DNA from: Chitinophaga lutea
GTDB taxonomy: Bacteria > Bacteroidota > Bacteroidia > Chitinophagales > Chitinophagaceae
Reading direction: 5' to 3'
Assembly (NCBI RefSeq): GCF_003813775.1
Contig: NZ_RPDH01000001.1
Location: 992,001-1,056,000 of the forward strand
Length of the DNA: 64,000 nt
The translations under genes were made by a program, and so were the position numbers. The notes beneath the pieces were generated by a model. The model did not search any database. It was not told the origin of the DNA and saw nothing but the letters and a program-made list of their open reading frames with translations. Below, piece by piece: positions 44,352-52,960 of this stretch (the first letter of the stretch is position 1; each line of letters starts with the position of its first letter).

Positions 44352-46772
44352 ATGAACCACGTCATGCTGTTCCTGGCCGTAATGGCCCTGCCCCTTTTTG
44401 CGTCCGCACAAAAGCCGGATGTCACCATCCGGTTTTCGAAACCTGCCACCAATTATCTCGAGGCCCTGCCATTGGGCAACGGCAAGATAGGCGCGCTCAT
44501 CGGCGGCCACCCTGTGAAAGACGACATCGTGCTGAATGAAATTTCGCTGTGGTCGGGCGGCGTGCAGGATGCAGACAACGACACCGCTTACCGCATACTT
44601 CCCCGCATACAGGAGCATTTGTTACAGGGCCGGAATAAAGAGGCCCAGCAACTGCTGCAGCAATATTTTATCTGCAAGGGCAAAGGCTCCGGCCATGGCC
44701 GCGGCGCCAAGGTGCCGTACGGCGCATACCAGGCGCTCGGCATGCTGCAGCTCCGGTGGCACGACAGTACCAGCGCCTGGCATCATTACCGCCGCACGCT
44801 CAACCTTGAAACGGCTACCGCCCGCACCAGCTGGGAGCGTAACGGCGTCACCTATCACCAGGAAGCGTTTACGGGCATTCCCGGCAATGTGCTGGCCATC
44901 CGGCTCACGGCTTCCAAAAAAGGGAAGATCGCCTTCTCCGCCGGCCTCACCAGGGAAGAGCACGCCACAGTCGCTGCCGGCCCCGGCCTCATTACCATGG
45001 AAGGCCAGTTACCGAACGGCGCGCAACCCGGCATGCGGTATGCAGCCGCCCTGCAGGTACGCACCACCGGCGGCCGGCAAACGGTGAGCGGCAATACCGT
45101 GCGCGTGGAGAACGCAGACGAATGCTGGCTGTATTTCGCGGCGGCCACCGATTATAACCATACGGACTATACGAAGAAAGGCCCGGCTCCCGCACCATTG
45201 GTACAGGCAACGCTGAAAGCCGCCGTGGCGAAAGGTTATGCGCAGTTATACCAGTCGCACCTCCGCACCCACGGCGAACTGTTTAACCGCAACCGGTTTT
45301 ACCTCGACGCGCCGCTGGCGAACGATACGCTGACCACGCCCGACCGCCTGGCGCGGTATTACAATGGCGAAGCGGACGCACAGCTGCCCGTGCTGTATTA
45401 CAATTTCGGGCGTTACCTGCTCATCGGTTCCTCGCGCCCCGGCGGCCTTCCCGCCAACCTCCAGGGGCTTTGGGCGCCGGAGTACCAGACGCCCTGGAAC
45501 GGCGACTACCACATCAACATCAACCTGCAGATGAATTACTGGCTGGCGCCGGTCACCGGTCTTGACGACCTCGCCGAGCCCCTTCACCGCTATATCAAAG
45601 GGCTCGAAGCACCCGGCGCCAGAACGGCCAAAGCCTATTACAACGCACCCGGCTGGGTGGCGCATGTGATCTGCAATCCCTGGGGCTTCACTTCTCCCGG
45701 CGAAGGTGCGGACTGGGGCTCCACCCTCACCGGCGGCGCCTGGCTCTGCGAGCACATCTGGGAGCATTTCCGGTACACGCGCGACACGGCTTTCCTCCGC
45801 CAATATTATCCCGTGATGAAAGGCGCCGCGCAATTCCTGCGGAGCATTCTCATCAAGGAGCCCACACATGGCTGGCTGGTGACGGCCCCTTCCAATTCCC
45901 CGGAGCATGCTTACATCATGCCGGACGGAACAAAAGGTAATACGGTGATGGGCCCTGCCATGGACATGCAGATCTGCCGCGAACTGTTCGGCGCCTGCAT
46001 CGCCGCCGCATCCATCCTGCAAACCGACGACGCCTGGAAAAACGAACTGGCGGCGGTACGCAGTCAGCTTGCGCCGAACCAGGTGGGCGCCGCCGGCGAC
46101 CTGAACGAGTGGCTCCACGACTGGAAAGACAACGAACCGCACCATCGCCATATCAGCCAGCTGTATGCGCTGCATCCTTACGATGAAATAACGCCCTGGG
46201 GCACCCCGGAGCTCACCAAAGCGGTACGTGAAACCCTCCGCCAGCGCGGCGACGACGGCACCGGCTGGTCGCTCGCATGGAAAATCAATTTCTGGGCCCG
46301 CCTTGGTGAAGGAGACCGTGCGTTGGCGCTGCTCCACAAACTGCTGCGGCCGGTAGACCCCGTGAAGCCCTCCGGTGGCGGTTCTTACCCGAACCTCTTC
46401 TGCGCGCACCCTCCCTTCCAGATAGACGGTAACTTCGGCGGCACTTCCGGCATCGCCGAAATGCTGCTGCAAAGCCATGGCGACACCGGCGTTATCCGCA
46501 TGCTGCCCGCGCTGCCCACCGAAGCCGGCTGGCAGAACGGCCGCGTAACCGGCCTGCGCGCCAGGGGCGCTTTCAAAGTGGACATGCGCTGGCAACAGGG
46601 CCGCATCACCAAAGCCGGCATCACTTCGCTGAAAGGCGAAACCTGCCGGCTGCTGCTGCCCGCCGGCAAAACGGTGAAAGACGCGAAAGGCAAGGTGCTG
46701 GCCCGCGTGGGGGAAACCGGCGGGGAAGTGAGTTTCGCCACGGAGAAAAACAAAACCTATTCCGTGGAGTAA
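44352..46772 (+). CDS. GH95 alpha-L-fucosidase-type enzyme (second copy)
   Basis: The 806-residue protein has a signal peptide (MLFLAVMALPLFASAQ) and all GH95 landmarks: ALPLGNGKIGALIGG, NEISLWSGGVQDAD, NININLQMNYWLAP, Glu in SNSPEHAYIM, GTGWSLAWKINFWARLGEG and Asp in [12 protein letters not shown]. It differs strongly from the copy at 19943 and has its own promoter region, so its regulation and specificity are probably separate. A sequence AAACTTTG ends 4 bases before the ATG at 44352 and could be a -7 element, implying a very short leader. The frame opens at a TTG at 44346, which is less likely as start. Confidence 0.92.
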   Translation: MNHVMLFLAVMALPLFASAQKPDVTIRFSKPATNYLEALPLGNGKIGALIGGHPVKDDIVLNEISLWSGGVQDADNDTAYRILPRIQEHLLQGRNKEAQQLLQQYFICKGKGSGHGRGAKVPYGAYQALGMLQLRWHDSTSAWHHYRRTLNLETATARTSWERNGVTYHQEAFTGIPGNVLAIRLTASKKGKIAFSAGLTREEHATVAAGPGLITMEGQLPNGAQPGMRYAAALQVRTTGGRQTVSGNTVRVENADECWLYFAAATDYNHTDYTKKGPAPAPLVQATLKAAVAKGYAQLYQSHLRTHGELFNRNRFYLDAPLANDTLTTPDRLARYYNGEADAQLPVLYYNFGRYLLIGSSRPGGLPANLQGLWAPEYQTPWNGDYHININLQMNYWLAPVTGLDDLAEPLHRYIKGLEAPGARTAKAYYNAPGWVAHVICNPWGFTSPGEGADWGSTLTGGAWLCEHIWEHFRYTRDTAFLRQYYPVMKGAAQFLRSILIKEPTHGWLVTAPSNSPEHAYIMPDGTKGNTVMGPAMDMQICRELFGACIAAASILQTDDAWKNELAAVRSQLAPNQVGAAGDLNEWLHDWKDNEPHHRHISQLYALHPYDEITPWGTPELTKAVRETLRQRGDDGTGWSLAWKINFWARLGEGDRALALLHKLLRPVDPVKPSGGGSYPNLFCAHPPFQIDGNFGGTSGIAEMLLQSHGDTGVIRMLPALPTEAGWQNGRVTGLRARGAFKVDMRWQQGRITKAGITSLKGETCRLLLPAGKTVKDAKGKVLARVGETGGEVSFATEKNKTYSVE

Positions 46773-46815
46773 GCTGACATTCGTCATAAAGCAGGTTCAA
46801 TAAGGCGGCAAGTGC

Positions 46816-46823
46816 TATCTTTG
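46816..46823 (+). promoter_or_regulatory. -7 promoter element of the kinase operon
   Basis: TATCTTTG is an exact match to TAnnTTTG and lies 24 bases before the ATG of the histidine kinase. No clear TTTG is present 19-21 bases upstream, so the -33 part is weak. Confidence 0.6.
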
Positions 46824-46847
46824 CGTTTCACATAATGTAAAGCGTTC

Positions 46848-47981
46848 ATGTTTCATTTCGGCCAGCGTACCACCCTGATCATTTCCATCCTCATCATGCT
46901 GTTGACGGCATGTTTGCTGGTATGGCGGCCGGACTATAACTTTTTTGACGGCGGGCTCATCACCGCCATCCTGCTGACTATTTTTATCAAGAAAGACGCC
47001 GCCACCCGGTTTATGGGCATCGCCTGTACGCTGCTGGTGGTGATCATCGCCTGCCTGCCGCATAAAAATCCCAATCTCGCGGAAGTGTTCATCGAGCACT
47101 TCTTTTCGCTGATACTGGTGATCAGCTCCACCCTGCTGGTGCTGTTCCTCAAACGGCTGTACCGCACCATGCAGGAGCTGAACCAGGCGCTGGAGCGGGA
47201 AGTGGAGAAACGTACCGCCAATCTCGAACTGGCGCTCTCGCATCTCGCCTCTTCGCAGGCCGAACTGAAAGATGCGCTGGAAAAGGAAAAGGAACTGAAC
47301 GAGATCAAATCGCGGTTCGTGTCGATGGCTTCGCATGAGTTCAGAACGCCGCTGAGCGCCATTCTTTCTTCCGCCGCCCTGATCGGTAAATATCCCGCGC
47401 TGGAAGACCAGCCCCGCCGCGAAAAGCACGTATTCAAGATCCGCGAGGCGGTGATCCACCTTAACGAGCTGCTGGAGGATTTCCTTTCCCTCGGCCGCAT
47501 CGAAGAAGGGAAGATCCATGTGCACCCGGAAAAAATATCGCTGCACAGTTTCGCCATCGAAACGGTGGAAGAAGTGCAGGGCCTGCTCAAAAGCGGGCAG
47601 GTGCTGCATCCGGAAGTGGACAAAACGCTGGAAGTGATTTCCGACAAACGTTTACTGAAACATATTTTTGTGAACCTGCTCACCAATGCCTCCAAATTTT
47701 CTCCCGCAGATACGGCCATCGAATGGAAACTGTGGCAGGAAAACGGGCAGATCAACGCCATCGTTACGGACCACGGCATGGGTATTCCCGAAGAAGACAA
47801 AGCCTATCTTTTCAGCAGCTTTTTCCGCGCCCGCAATGTGACCAACATCCAGGGCACGGGGCTGGGCCTGCATATCGTGAAACGGTATGTAGACATGCTG
47901 CACGGTGAGATCAGCGTGGAAAGCAGCCTCGGCAGAGGAACGAGCATATTCATTCATTTTCCAAATTTACAAGCATCATGA
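46848..47981 (+). CDS. Membrane sensor histidine kinase
   Basis: The 377-residue protein has four hydrophobic helices within residues 9-102 and almost no periplasmic domain, then a coiled coil (about 105-155). The HisKA domain has phospho-acceptor His163 in FVSMASHEFRTPLSAI. The HATPase domain has the N box NLLTNASKFSP, G1 VTDHGMGIPEED and G2 GTGLGLHIVKRYV. With no evident sensor domain, it may sense the membrane or a partner protein. Its stop overlaps the start of the REC-CRP regulator (ATGA at 47978-47981), so the two form a two-component system. Confidence 0.94.
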   Translation: MFHFGQRTTLIISILIMLLTACLLVWRPDYNFFDGGLITAILLTIFIKKDAATRFMGIACTLLVVIIACLPHKNPNLAEVFIEHFFSLILVISSTLLVLFLKRLYRTMQELNQALEREVEKRTANLELALSHLASSQAELKDALEKEKELNEIKSRFVSMASHEFRTPLSAILSSAALIGKYPALEDQPRREKHVFKIREAVIHLNELLEDFLSLGRIEEGKIHVHPEKISLHSFAIETVEEVQGLLKSGQVLHPEVDKTLEVISDKRLLKHIFVNLLTNASKFSPADTAIEWKLWQENGQINAIVTDHGMGIPEEDKAYLFSSFFRARNVTNIQGTGLGLHIVKRYVDMLHGEISVESSLGRGTSIFIHFPNLQAS

Positions 47982-49042
47982 CAGCTTCCATTCTGGTGAT
48001 AGACGACCATCCCGGCATCCGCGAGAACGTGGCGGAAATCCTCACCCTCGCAGGGTACAACGCCCTGGAGGCGGAAAACGGGAAACAGGCCGTGGAAATG
48101 GCCAAGGAACACCGCCCGGACCTCATCATCTGTGATATCATGATGCCGGAGCTCGACGGCTACGGCGTGCTGCATATGCTGCGTAAATACCCTGAAACGG
48201 AGCACATCCCCTTCATCTTCCTTACCGCCAAAACCGACCGCAGCGATTTCCGCAGAGGCATGGAAATGGGCGCGGACGATTATATCACCAAACCTTTCGA
48301 AGACGTGGAACTGCTCACCGCGGTGGAAACGCGGCTGAAAAAACAGCAGTTCCTCCAGGAAAAATTCGCGGCGGCGCAAACACAGTCCATCGGCGTAATG
48401 TTGCAGGACTGGCAGGCTTCCGGCCTCCTCCACCTCGACCTCGACGCATACGACGTGGTGCAGTTCAGCAAAAAACAACCCGTGTACCGCGAAGGCAAGC
48501 ACCCGCAGTTCCTGTACTACGTGAAAAGCGGCAAGGTCAAAGCCTTCCGCCTCAACGACGACGGGAAGGAATACATCACCAACCTCTTCGGGCAGGGCGA
48601 TTATTTCGGATATGTGCCGCTGCTGGAAGACCATCCCTACGAAGAAAACGCGGAAGCCCTGGAACACACCGAACTGGTGCAGATCCCCAAGGAAATATTC
48701 CTCGAACAGCTGCTGAACAACATCGGCGTGGCGCGCACCTTCATCAAACGCATCGCATCCGAGGTGAAGGAAAAAGAAGACCGCCTGCTGCAACTCGCTT
48801 ACGATTCCCTGCGCAAACGCGTGGCCAACGGCCTGCTGGCCATTCACGACAAACTCCACCTGGAACAGCAGCCCGGCGCGCTCATCGAGCTTTCCCGCGA
48901 CGATATCGCCCGCTTTGTGGGCACGGCCACGGAATCGCTCATCCGCACGCTCAGCGACTTCAAATCGGAGAAACTCATCGAAATGCAGGGTACCCGCATC
49001 CGCATCGTTCAACCGGATTTATTGCGGAAGCTGCTGTACTGA
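47978..49042 (+). CDS. Response regulator with REC and CRP/FNR-type domains
   Basis: The 354-residue protein joins a receiver domain (acidic pair Asp9/Asp10, phospho-acceptor Asp53 in LIICDIMMPELDGYG, Thr83, Lys105 in DYITKPF) to a cyclic-nucleotide-binding-type domain at about 145-265 (YREGKHPQFLYYVKSGKVKA, GQGDYFGYVPLLED). A C-terminal winged HTH follows (LSRDDIARFVGTATESLIRT). Most response regulators of Bacteroidota have OmpR, LuxR, LytTR or Fis outputs, so this arrangement is less common. It could integrate phosphorylation with a ligand, though binding of cAMP is not shown. It is coupled to the kinase by a 4-base overlap. Confidence 0.93.
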   Translation: MTASILVIDDHPGIRENVAEILTLAGYNALEAENGKQAVEMAKEHRPDLIICDIMMPELDGYGVLHMLRKYPETEHIPFIFLTAKTDRSDFRRGMEMGADDYITKPFEDVELLTAVETRLKKQQFLQEKFAAAQTQSIGVMLQDWQASGLLHLDLDAYDVVQFSKKQPVYREGKHPQFLYYVKSGKVKAFRLNDDGKEYITNLFGQGDYFGYVPLLEDHPYEENAEALEHTELVQIPKEIFLEQLLNNIGVARTFIKRIASEVKEKEDRLLQLAYDSLRKRVANGLLAIHDKLHLEQQPGALIELSRDDIARFVGTATESLIRTLSDFKSEKLIEMQGTRIRIVQPDLLRKLLY

Positions 49043-49185
49043 CCGGTTCCCAGATGATCGACAGAGCCGGCGGTTCGCCGTACCGCCGTCATTCCTGCAC
49101 TATTGCGGCCCCAAAGGGGCTTTCCCCTGCGCGGCGGCTATTGGCGCCCCGCAAAAACGCCCTGCATCAGCAGAAAAACGGCTTT

Positions 49186-49288
49186 CAACGAAGGATGAAC
49201 GAACCTTCCCTGGGGGAATAACGAACCTTCATGAAAAAGTTGATCCTTCGTTGGAGGTTCGTTGGACCTTCGTTGAAGGTTCGTTGAA
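49186..49288. repeat. Cluster of short direct and inverted repeats
   Basis: CAACGAAGGAT (49186-49196) is an inverted copy of ATCCTTCGTTG (49243-49253). A 22-bp unit of the form CCTTCGTTGrAGGTTCGTTGrA occurs twice in tandem on the right, and inverted AACGAACCTTC elements lie on the left. The RNA or single strand could fold into alternative hairpins. Confidence 0.7.
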
Positions 49289-49375
49289 CACCGTGGTAAG
49301 CCCCACCAAAACCGCCACAGTAGGGAGCCCTTCAATTCAAACACCAGTCAACCCCTTACCAACACTGGGGTTATG

Positions 49376-49404
49376 TCATAAAAAAGGCGCCAAACCGGCG
49401 CCTT
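49376..49404 (-). terminator. Terminator of the esterase gene
   Basis: AAAGGCGCC (49382-49390) pairs with GGCGCCTTT (49396-49404) around a 5-base loop. On the minus strand the stem is followed by a T run. It lies 24 bases past the esterase stop. Confidence 0.85.
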
Positions 49405-49427
49405 TCCTACAATATGTTTATTTTTTA

Positions 49428-50816
49428 TCATTCTTCCCAATTGTCGGTTCTGAAGGGGTTCAGCGGCAGCCCCGCCCCGTTGAATACGTTCCCCATCCCG
49501 GCGTTGCTGAAGGAAAACCGCACAGCTTCCGGCTGTTTGACGGTTTTGGCGGATACAATGGCTTTATTGCCTTCCAGCTTCACGTCTGCCGGTACGAACT
49601 GCTTGTCGGGGCCGGCGATGAAGAACTGCGTGGCTTTGCCGCCGCTGGTTTTCAAGCCGCCTTCGGCGTTGGTGAAGTACAGCACGATCTTTCCTTTCTG
49701 CTGCTCCATTTTCTCGTAGAGGGGGCTTTTATAAGCCAGCCCGGGTTTGCCGTAAGCATCGCCCAGCGCCCAGTTGGCCAGGCGCAGGCCCACATCATGC
49801 TTGTTCTGGGGGTGGATGTTCGTGGTATCGTCTACCAGGTCGGTGATCACGGCCATTCCCGTGCGGGGATACTGCAGCGAAGCAGTCTGCGCTTCCCTTA
49901 GCAGGGCCGCTTTCTGGCCGGGGGTATAGCGGAACGGGGCGATCTGCACGTAATAAAACGGAAAATCGTATCCCCATGCCTTTCTCCACGACCCGATCAT
50001 GGTGTTGAACAGCTGGGTGTAACCGTACGCGGTATTCACATTGCTTTCGCCCTGGTACCAGATGGCGCCGGCTACGCGAAAGGGCGTGAGCGGGGCGATC
50101 ATCGCATTGTAGCTGCTGCCGGGCGTAAAGGGCCAGCCGTTGCTGGGCGCCAGTTTAGCGGCGGCGGATTTGAGCTTTTCGTCACCCTGCACCAGTTCGG
50201 CGGGCGTCCATACCTCTGCGGGCGTGCCGCCCCAGCTGGAGTTGATCAGGCCGACGGGCACGTTCAGTTCTTTTTTCAGTTTTTTGCCGAAGAAATAAGC
50301 CACCGCGCTGAAGCTTTTCAGGGTATTGGAATCGCAGGCGGTCCAGGTTGCTTTTACATCATCCTGCGGGTATGCGGCAGTGGTTTTCGGCACATGGAAA
50401 AAACGGATGTTGTTATCTGCGCATGAGGGGAGTTCGGCCTTGATATCTTTCAGGCCGTGATTGCCGCTCCATTCCATATTGCTTTGCCCGCTGCACACCC
50501 ACACCTCGCCGATCAGCACGTTTTCCAGTTTTACGGAGGTGCGGCCGTCGAGCGCGATGGTGTAAGGGCCGCCGGCTTCGGGGGTCTGCACGTCGATGCT
50601 CCAGCGCGCGTCGCGGCTGGTCACCACGGTATCCACCTTTTTGCTCCAGGGCAGGCGTACGATGATTTTTTCACCGGGCCCCGCCCATCCCCATAATTTA
50701 ACAGTGGCGTTGCGCTGCAGCACCATGTTGCTGGACAGCACGGCGGGCAACCGCAGTTGGGCGAAAGCGCCCGCGTATACGAAGAAAAAACAGACGGTAA
50801 CGAGTAAACGTGGCAT
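49428..50816 (-). CDS. Sialate O-acetylesterase-like SGNH esterase
   Basis: The 462-residue protein has a signal peptide (VTVCFFFVYAGAFAQ), a beta domain (MVLQRNATVKLWGWAGPGEK) and an SGNH/GDSL hydrolase domain. The nucleophile is Ser112 in VCSGQSNMEW, with conserved LINSSWGGTPAEVWTP and IWYQGESNV and a C-terminal DxxH-type region around NIHPQNKHDVGLRLANW. This is the layout of sialate 9-O-acetylesterase-like and plant-polysaccharide acetylesterase enzymes of PULs. It probably removes acetyl groups from a glycan in the periplasm. It has its own terminator, and the gap to the upstream barrel gene is 134 bases. Actual substrate is unknown. Confidence 0.9.
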   Translation of the reverse strand: MPRLLVTVCFFFVYAGAFAQLRLPAVLSSNMVLQRNATVKLWGWAGPGEKIIVRLPWSKKVDTVVTSRDARWSIDVQTPEAGGPYTIALDGRTSVKLENVLIGEVWVCSGQSNMEWSGNHGLKDIKAELPSCADNNIRFFHVPKTTAAYPQDDVKATWTACDSNTLKSFSAVAYFFGKKLKKELNVPVGLINSSWGGTPAEVWTPAELVQGDEKLKSAAAKLAPSNGWPFTPGSSYNAMIAPLTPFRVAGAIWYQGESNVNTAYGYTQLFNTMIGSWRKAWGYDFPFYYVQIAPFRYTPGQKAALLREAQTASLQYPRTGMAVITDLVDDTTNIHPQNKHDVGLRLANWALGDAYGKPGLAYKSPLYEKMEQQKGKIVLYFTNAEGGLKTSGGKATQFFIAGPDKQFVPADVKLEGNKAIVSAKTVKQPEAVRFSFSNAGMGNVFNGAGLPLNPFRTDNWEE

Positions 50817-50950
50817 GTTGGATTATTTAGTTTTTCAGTCCCTCAAAATACTCATCCTCCGTTAAAATTCATAACCATTTTGAAGAGCGTACACGTACCC
50901 TGGCAGCACGGGTTTGCGGCGCGCATGCAACAGCATGTGCCAGCCCTTCC

Positions 50951-52834
50951 CTACCGGAATTGCAGGAACGACGGGGCGCGCATACCGTAAATGTCAAAAC
51001 GGAAATCGACGACGGTGGTAATTTCGAAATAGAACTGCCCCATCGGGTAGAGTTTTCTGGGATAATAATATCCCCCGATTTTAAGGGTATTGAGGGCCAG
51101 GTTTTCGTTCCTGACGCGCACACCGGCGCCCAGGCCCAGGTATACCGGGTTCTCCACGAGGTATTGTTTGTATTCGGAGAGTTGGGAGGCATCGAGCGAG
51201 GCGAAAAAGTTGAACTTGAAACCGTACACTTTCCAGGGGCTGTAAAACACCGATTCGGCGCGCAGGTTCAGGCGGTGATAGCCGCTGATAGCGGTGTTCT
51301 TGAAACCCCATATGCCGTTTTCCATGTTCAGGTTCAGCGGTTTATAAAAGTAATTATTGGGATTGCCGAGGTAATCCGCACTCAGGAATTGCCGCCAGTG
51401 GCCCTTCCACAACGGCATCAGCTTGCTGTAATAACTGACGTTGGCATGTATCACCATGTCTTCACTCACATTGCCCTGCCAGAAGGAGCCCAGCCCCACG
51501 TTGAGGCTCAACAGGCCGTTGAGGCGGGTATGCCAGTATTTCTGCAGTTCCATCGCCGTGTACAACCGCCGCCGGTCCATCCAGTTTTCCCAGCCGCCGG
51601 TAATGCTGGCGGAATACCCGTAGGGAATATCTTCCGTGCGCCCGAAGCCGAAAAAACGGTGGGTTTTGAAGAAGTCCTGCCGGAACAGCAGGAACTGCCC
51701 GAGATAATAATGCCGGTTGTTATAGGTCGGGTCGCCGATGTATTCGGCCTGGTGCGGCGTTTTATCGAACCGCAGGTTATTGTACCGGACCAGCAGGGCC
51801 ATGCTGGATTTATGCACCAGGTGCCCGCTGTTGGAAATACGGTTCCGGAAACTGTAGCCCGTCCATACATCGAGGGTTTTGTAGGCATAGTCGCGGAACA
51901 CACTGTCTGCATATCCGCGGATATTGATGGAATAATTCCGCGCCAGCGCGAAGCCGCCGGCGAACCGGGCGGAACTGCGGTACAGCGGCCGCTGTACCTG
52001 TATGAAATATGAGCCTTCGTATACGCCGGTATCCAGCGGCACCTGGGTGTTGAGCTCGGAATAACCGAGCGTCACGTCCGTGAATGTGCCCAGCACATTG
52101 TATTTGGTATACTGCGCCTGCGTGCCCCAGGGGCGGGCGTAGGAATTATCCCAGCGGAAACCGAGGGTTACGCCCTGCCCCGCGCCGAAAAGATTGTTGC
52201 TGAATACGCGGGCCGCCGCCACCGTGGGCGTCAGTTCCCGCAGATCGAAGCCGTATTCGAACACGTCTTTCGTCAGCACTTCAATATCCACCGAATCTTC
52301 ATATCCCGTTTCCATGGTCAGGATGCGGGCATCGGACAGGAAAGGGCGGTTACGGAGGTAACGTTCGTTATCAGCCAGCTCGTAAGCATTCACGGTATCT
52401 TTCTGCCGGAAAAAAAGCGATTGCCGGATCATCCACTCCTCCGAATCGAAATGGAGGCGGTTGGCCAGGTGGATCAGCTTCATGGATGTGGTGAAGGTGG
52501 TATCGTTGATGTTACGGGGGCCGAATACTTTCACCCGGCGGTAACGGATATGGCGAATCACTTTGCCGGTATGCGGCAAAAATCCCTGTTCGCTCCTGGT
52601 CATACTGCTGTCGTCCGTTGAAGGCGGAGGGTCGTTGTGGCGGGAGATGCTGGACAGCAGCGAATCCCGGAAACGCCGGCTCTTCAGGGAGTCTACATAG
52701 GTATTCAATTTCTTAAACCACCGTTTGCCCTGCGCAGGTATGGTGTCGGCCTGCGCAAAACACTGCTGTGGAAGACAAAACATCAACAGGTAACAGCTTA
52801 GGGACGCAAAGAATATTTTCCGGTAACGATCCAA
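50951..52834 (-). CDS. Omp85-like outer-membrane beta-barrel protein
   Basis: The 627-residue protein has a signal peptide (KIFFASLSCYLLMFCLPQQC, then FAQ) and a POTRA-like N-terminal part (KVIRHIRYRRVKVFGPRNIN, EVLTKDVFEYGFDLRELTP). The rest is a long barrel of alternating strands rich in Tyr and Trp, ending RFDIYGMRAPSFLQFR. It resembles BamA/TamA-type surface-antigen proteins but has only one or two POTRA-like units. The start is uncertain: a TTG at 52834 begins the signal peptide, while the ATG at 52945 would place the upstream terminator inside the gene, so I prefer the TTG. Role could be protein or lipid export. Confidence 0.72.
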   Translation of the reverse strand: MDRYRKIFFASLSCYLLMFCLPQQCFAQADTIPAQGKRWFKKLNTYVDSLKSRRFRDSLLSSISRHNDPPPSTDDSSMTRSEQGFLPHTGKVIRHIRYRRVKVFGPRNINDTTFTTSMKLIHLANRLHFDSEEWMIRQSLFFRQKDTVNAYELADNERYLRNRPFLSDARILTMETGYEDSVDIEVLTKDVFEYGFDLRELTPTVAAARVFSNNLFGAGQGVTLGFRWDNSYARPWGTQAQYTKYNVLGTFTDVTLGYSELNTQVPLDTGVYEGSYFIQVQRPLYRSSARFAGGFALARNYSINIRGYADSVFRDYAYKTLDVWTGYSFRNRISNSGHLVHKSSMALLVRYNNLRFDKTPHQAEYIGDPTYNNRHYYLGQFLLFRQDFFKTHRFFGFGRTEDIPYGYSASITGGWENWMDRRRLYTAMELQKYWHTRLNGLLSLNVGLGSFWQGNVSEDMVIHANVSYYSKLMPLWKGHWRQFLSADYLGNPNNYFYKPLNLNMENGIWGFKNTAISGYHRLNLRAESVFYSPWKVYGFKFNFFASLDASQLSEYKQYLVENPVYLGLGAGVRVRNENLALNTLKIGGYYYPRKLYPMGQFYFEITTVVDFRFDIYGMRAPSFLQFR

Positions 52835-52890
52835 TTTTGCGTTTAACTGTAACAACAATACAAATTTTTGTCCAAAATCCGGTGGCGGCG

Positions 52891-52932
52891 AAAAACAAAG
52901 GGAAGGCAACGTGACCGTTTGCGCCTTCCCTT
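52891..52932 (-). terminator. Terminator of the GH20-GH18 operon
   Basis: AAGGGAAGGC (52898-52907) pairs with GCCTTCCCTT (52923-52932). On the minus strand it is followed by TGTTTTT. It lies about 30 bases after the GH20 stop. Confidence 0.75.
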
Positions 52933-52960
52933 CAACTTTATGCATGTTAAGGTTATTTTT

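Larger units (their letters stand above)
49043..49427. other. Intergenic region with AACGAACCTTC-type repeats
   Basis: No gene is supported in this 385-bp stretch. A small hairpin (GCCCC-AAA-GGGGC at 49108-49120, then TTT) may end the kinase operon. From 49186 to 49290 short elements related to CAACGAAGG and AACGAACCTTC occur in both orientations. A second terminator near 49390 serves the opposite gene. Confidence 0.6.

Noticed and set aside
52835..52945. 37-residue N-terminal extension of the Omp85-like protein from the ATG at 52945
   Set aside because: It would place the GH20 terminator hairpin inside the coding region and precede the signal peptide with a long polar segment.
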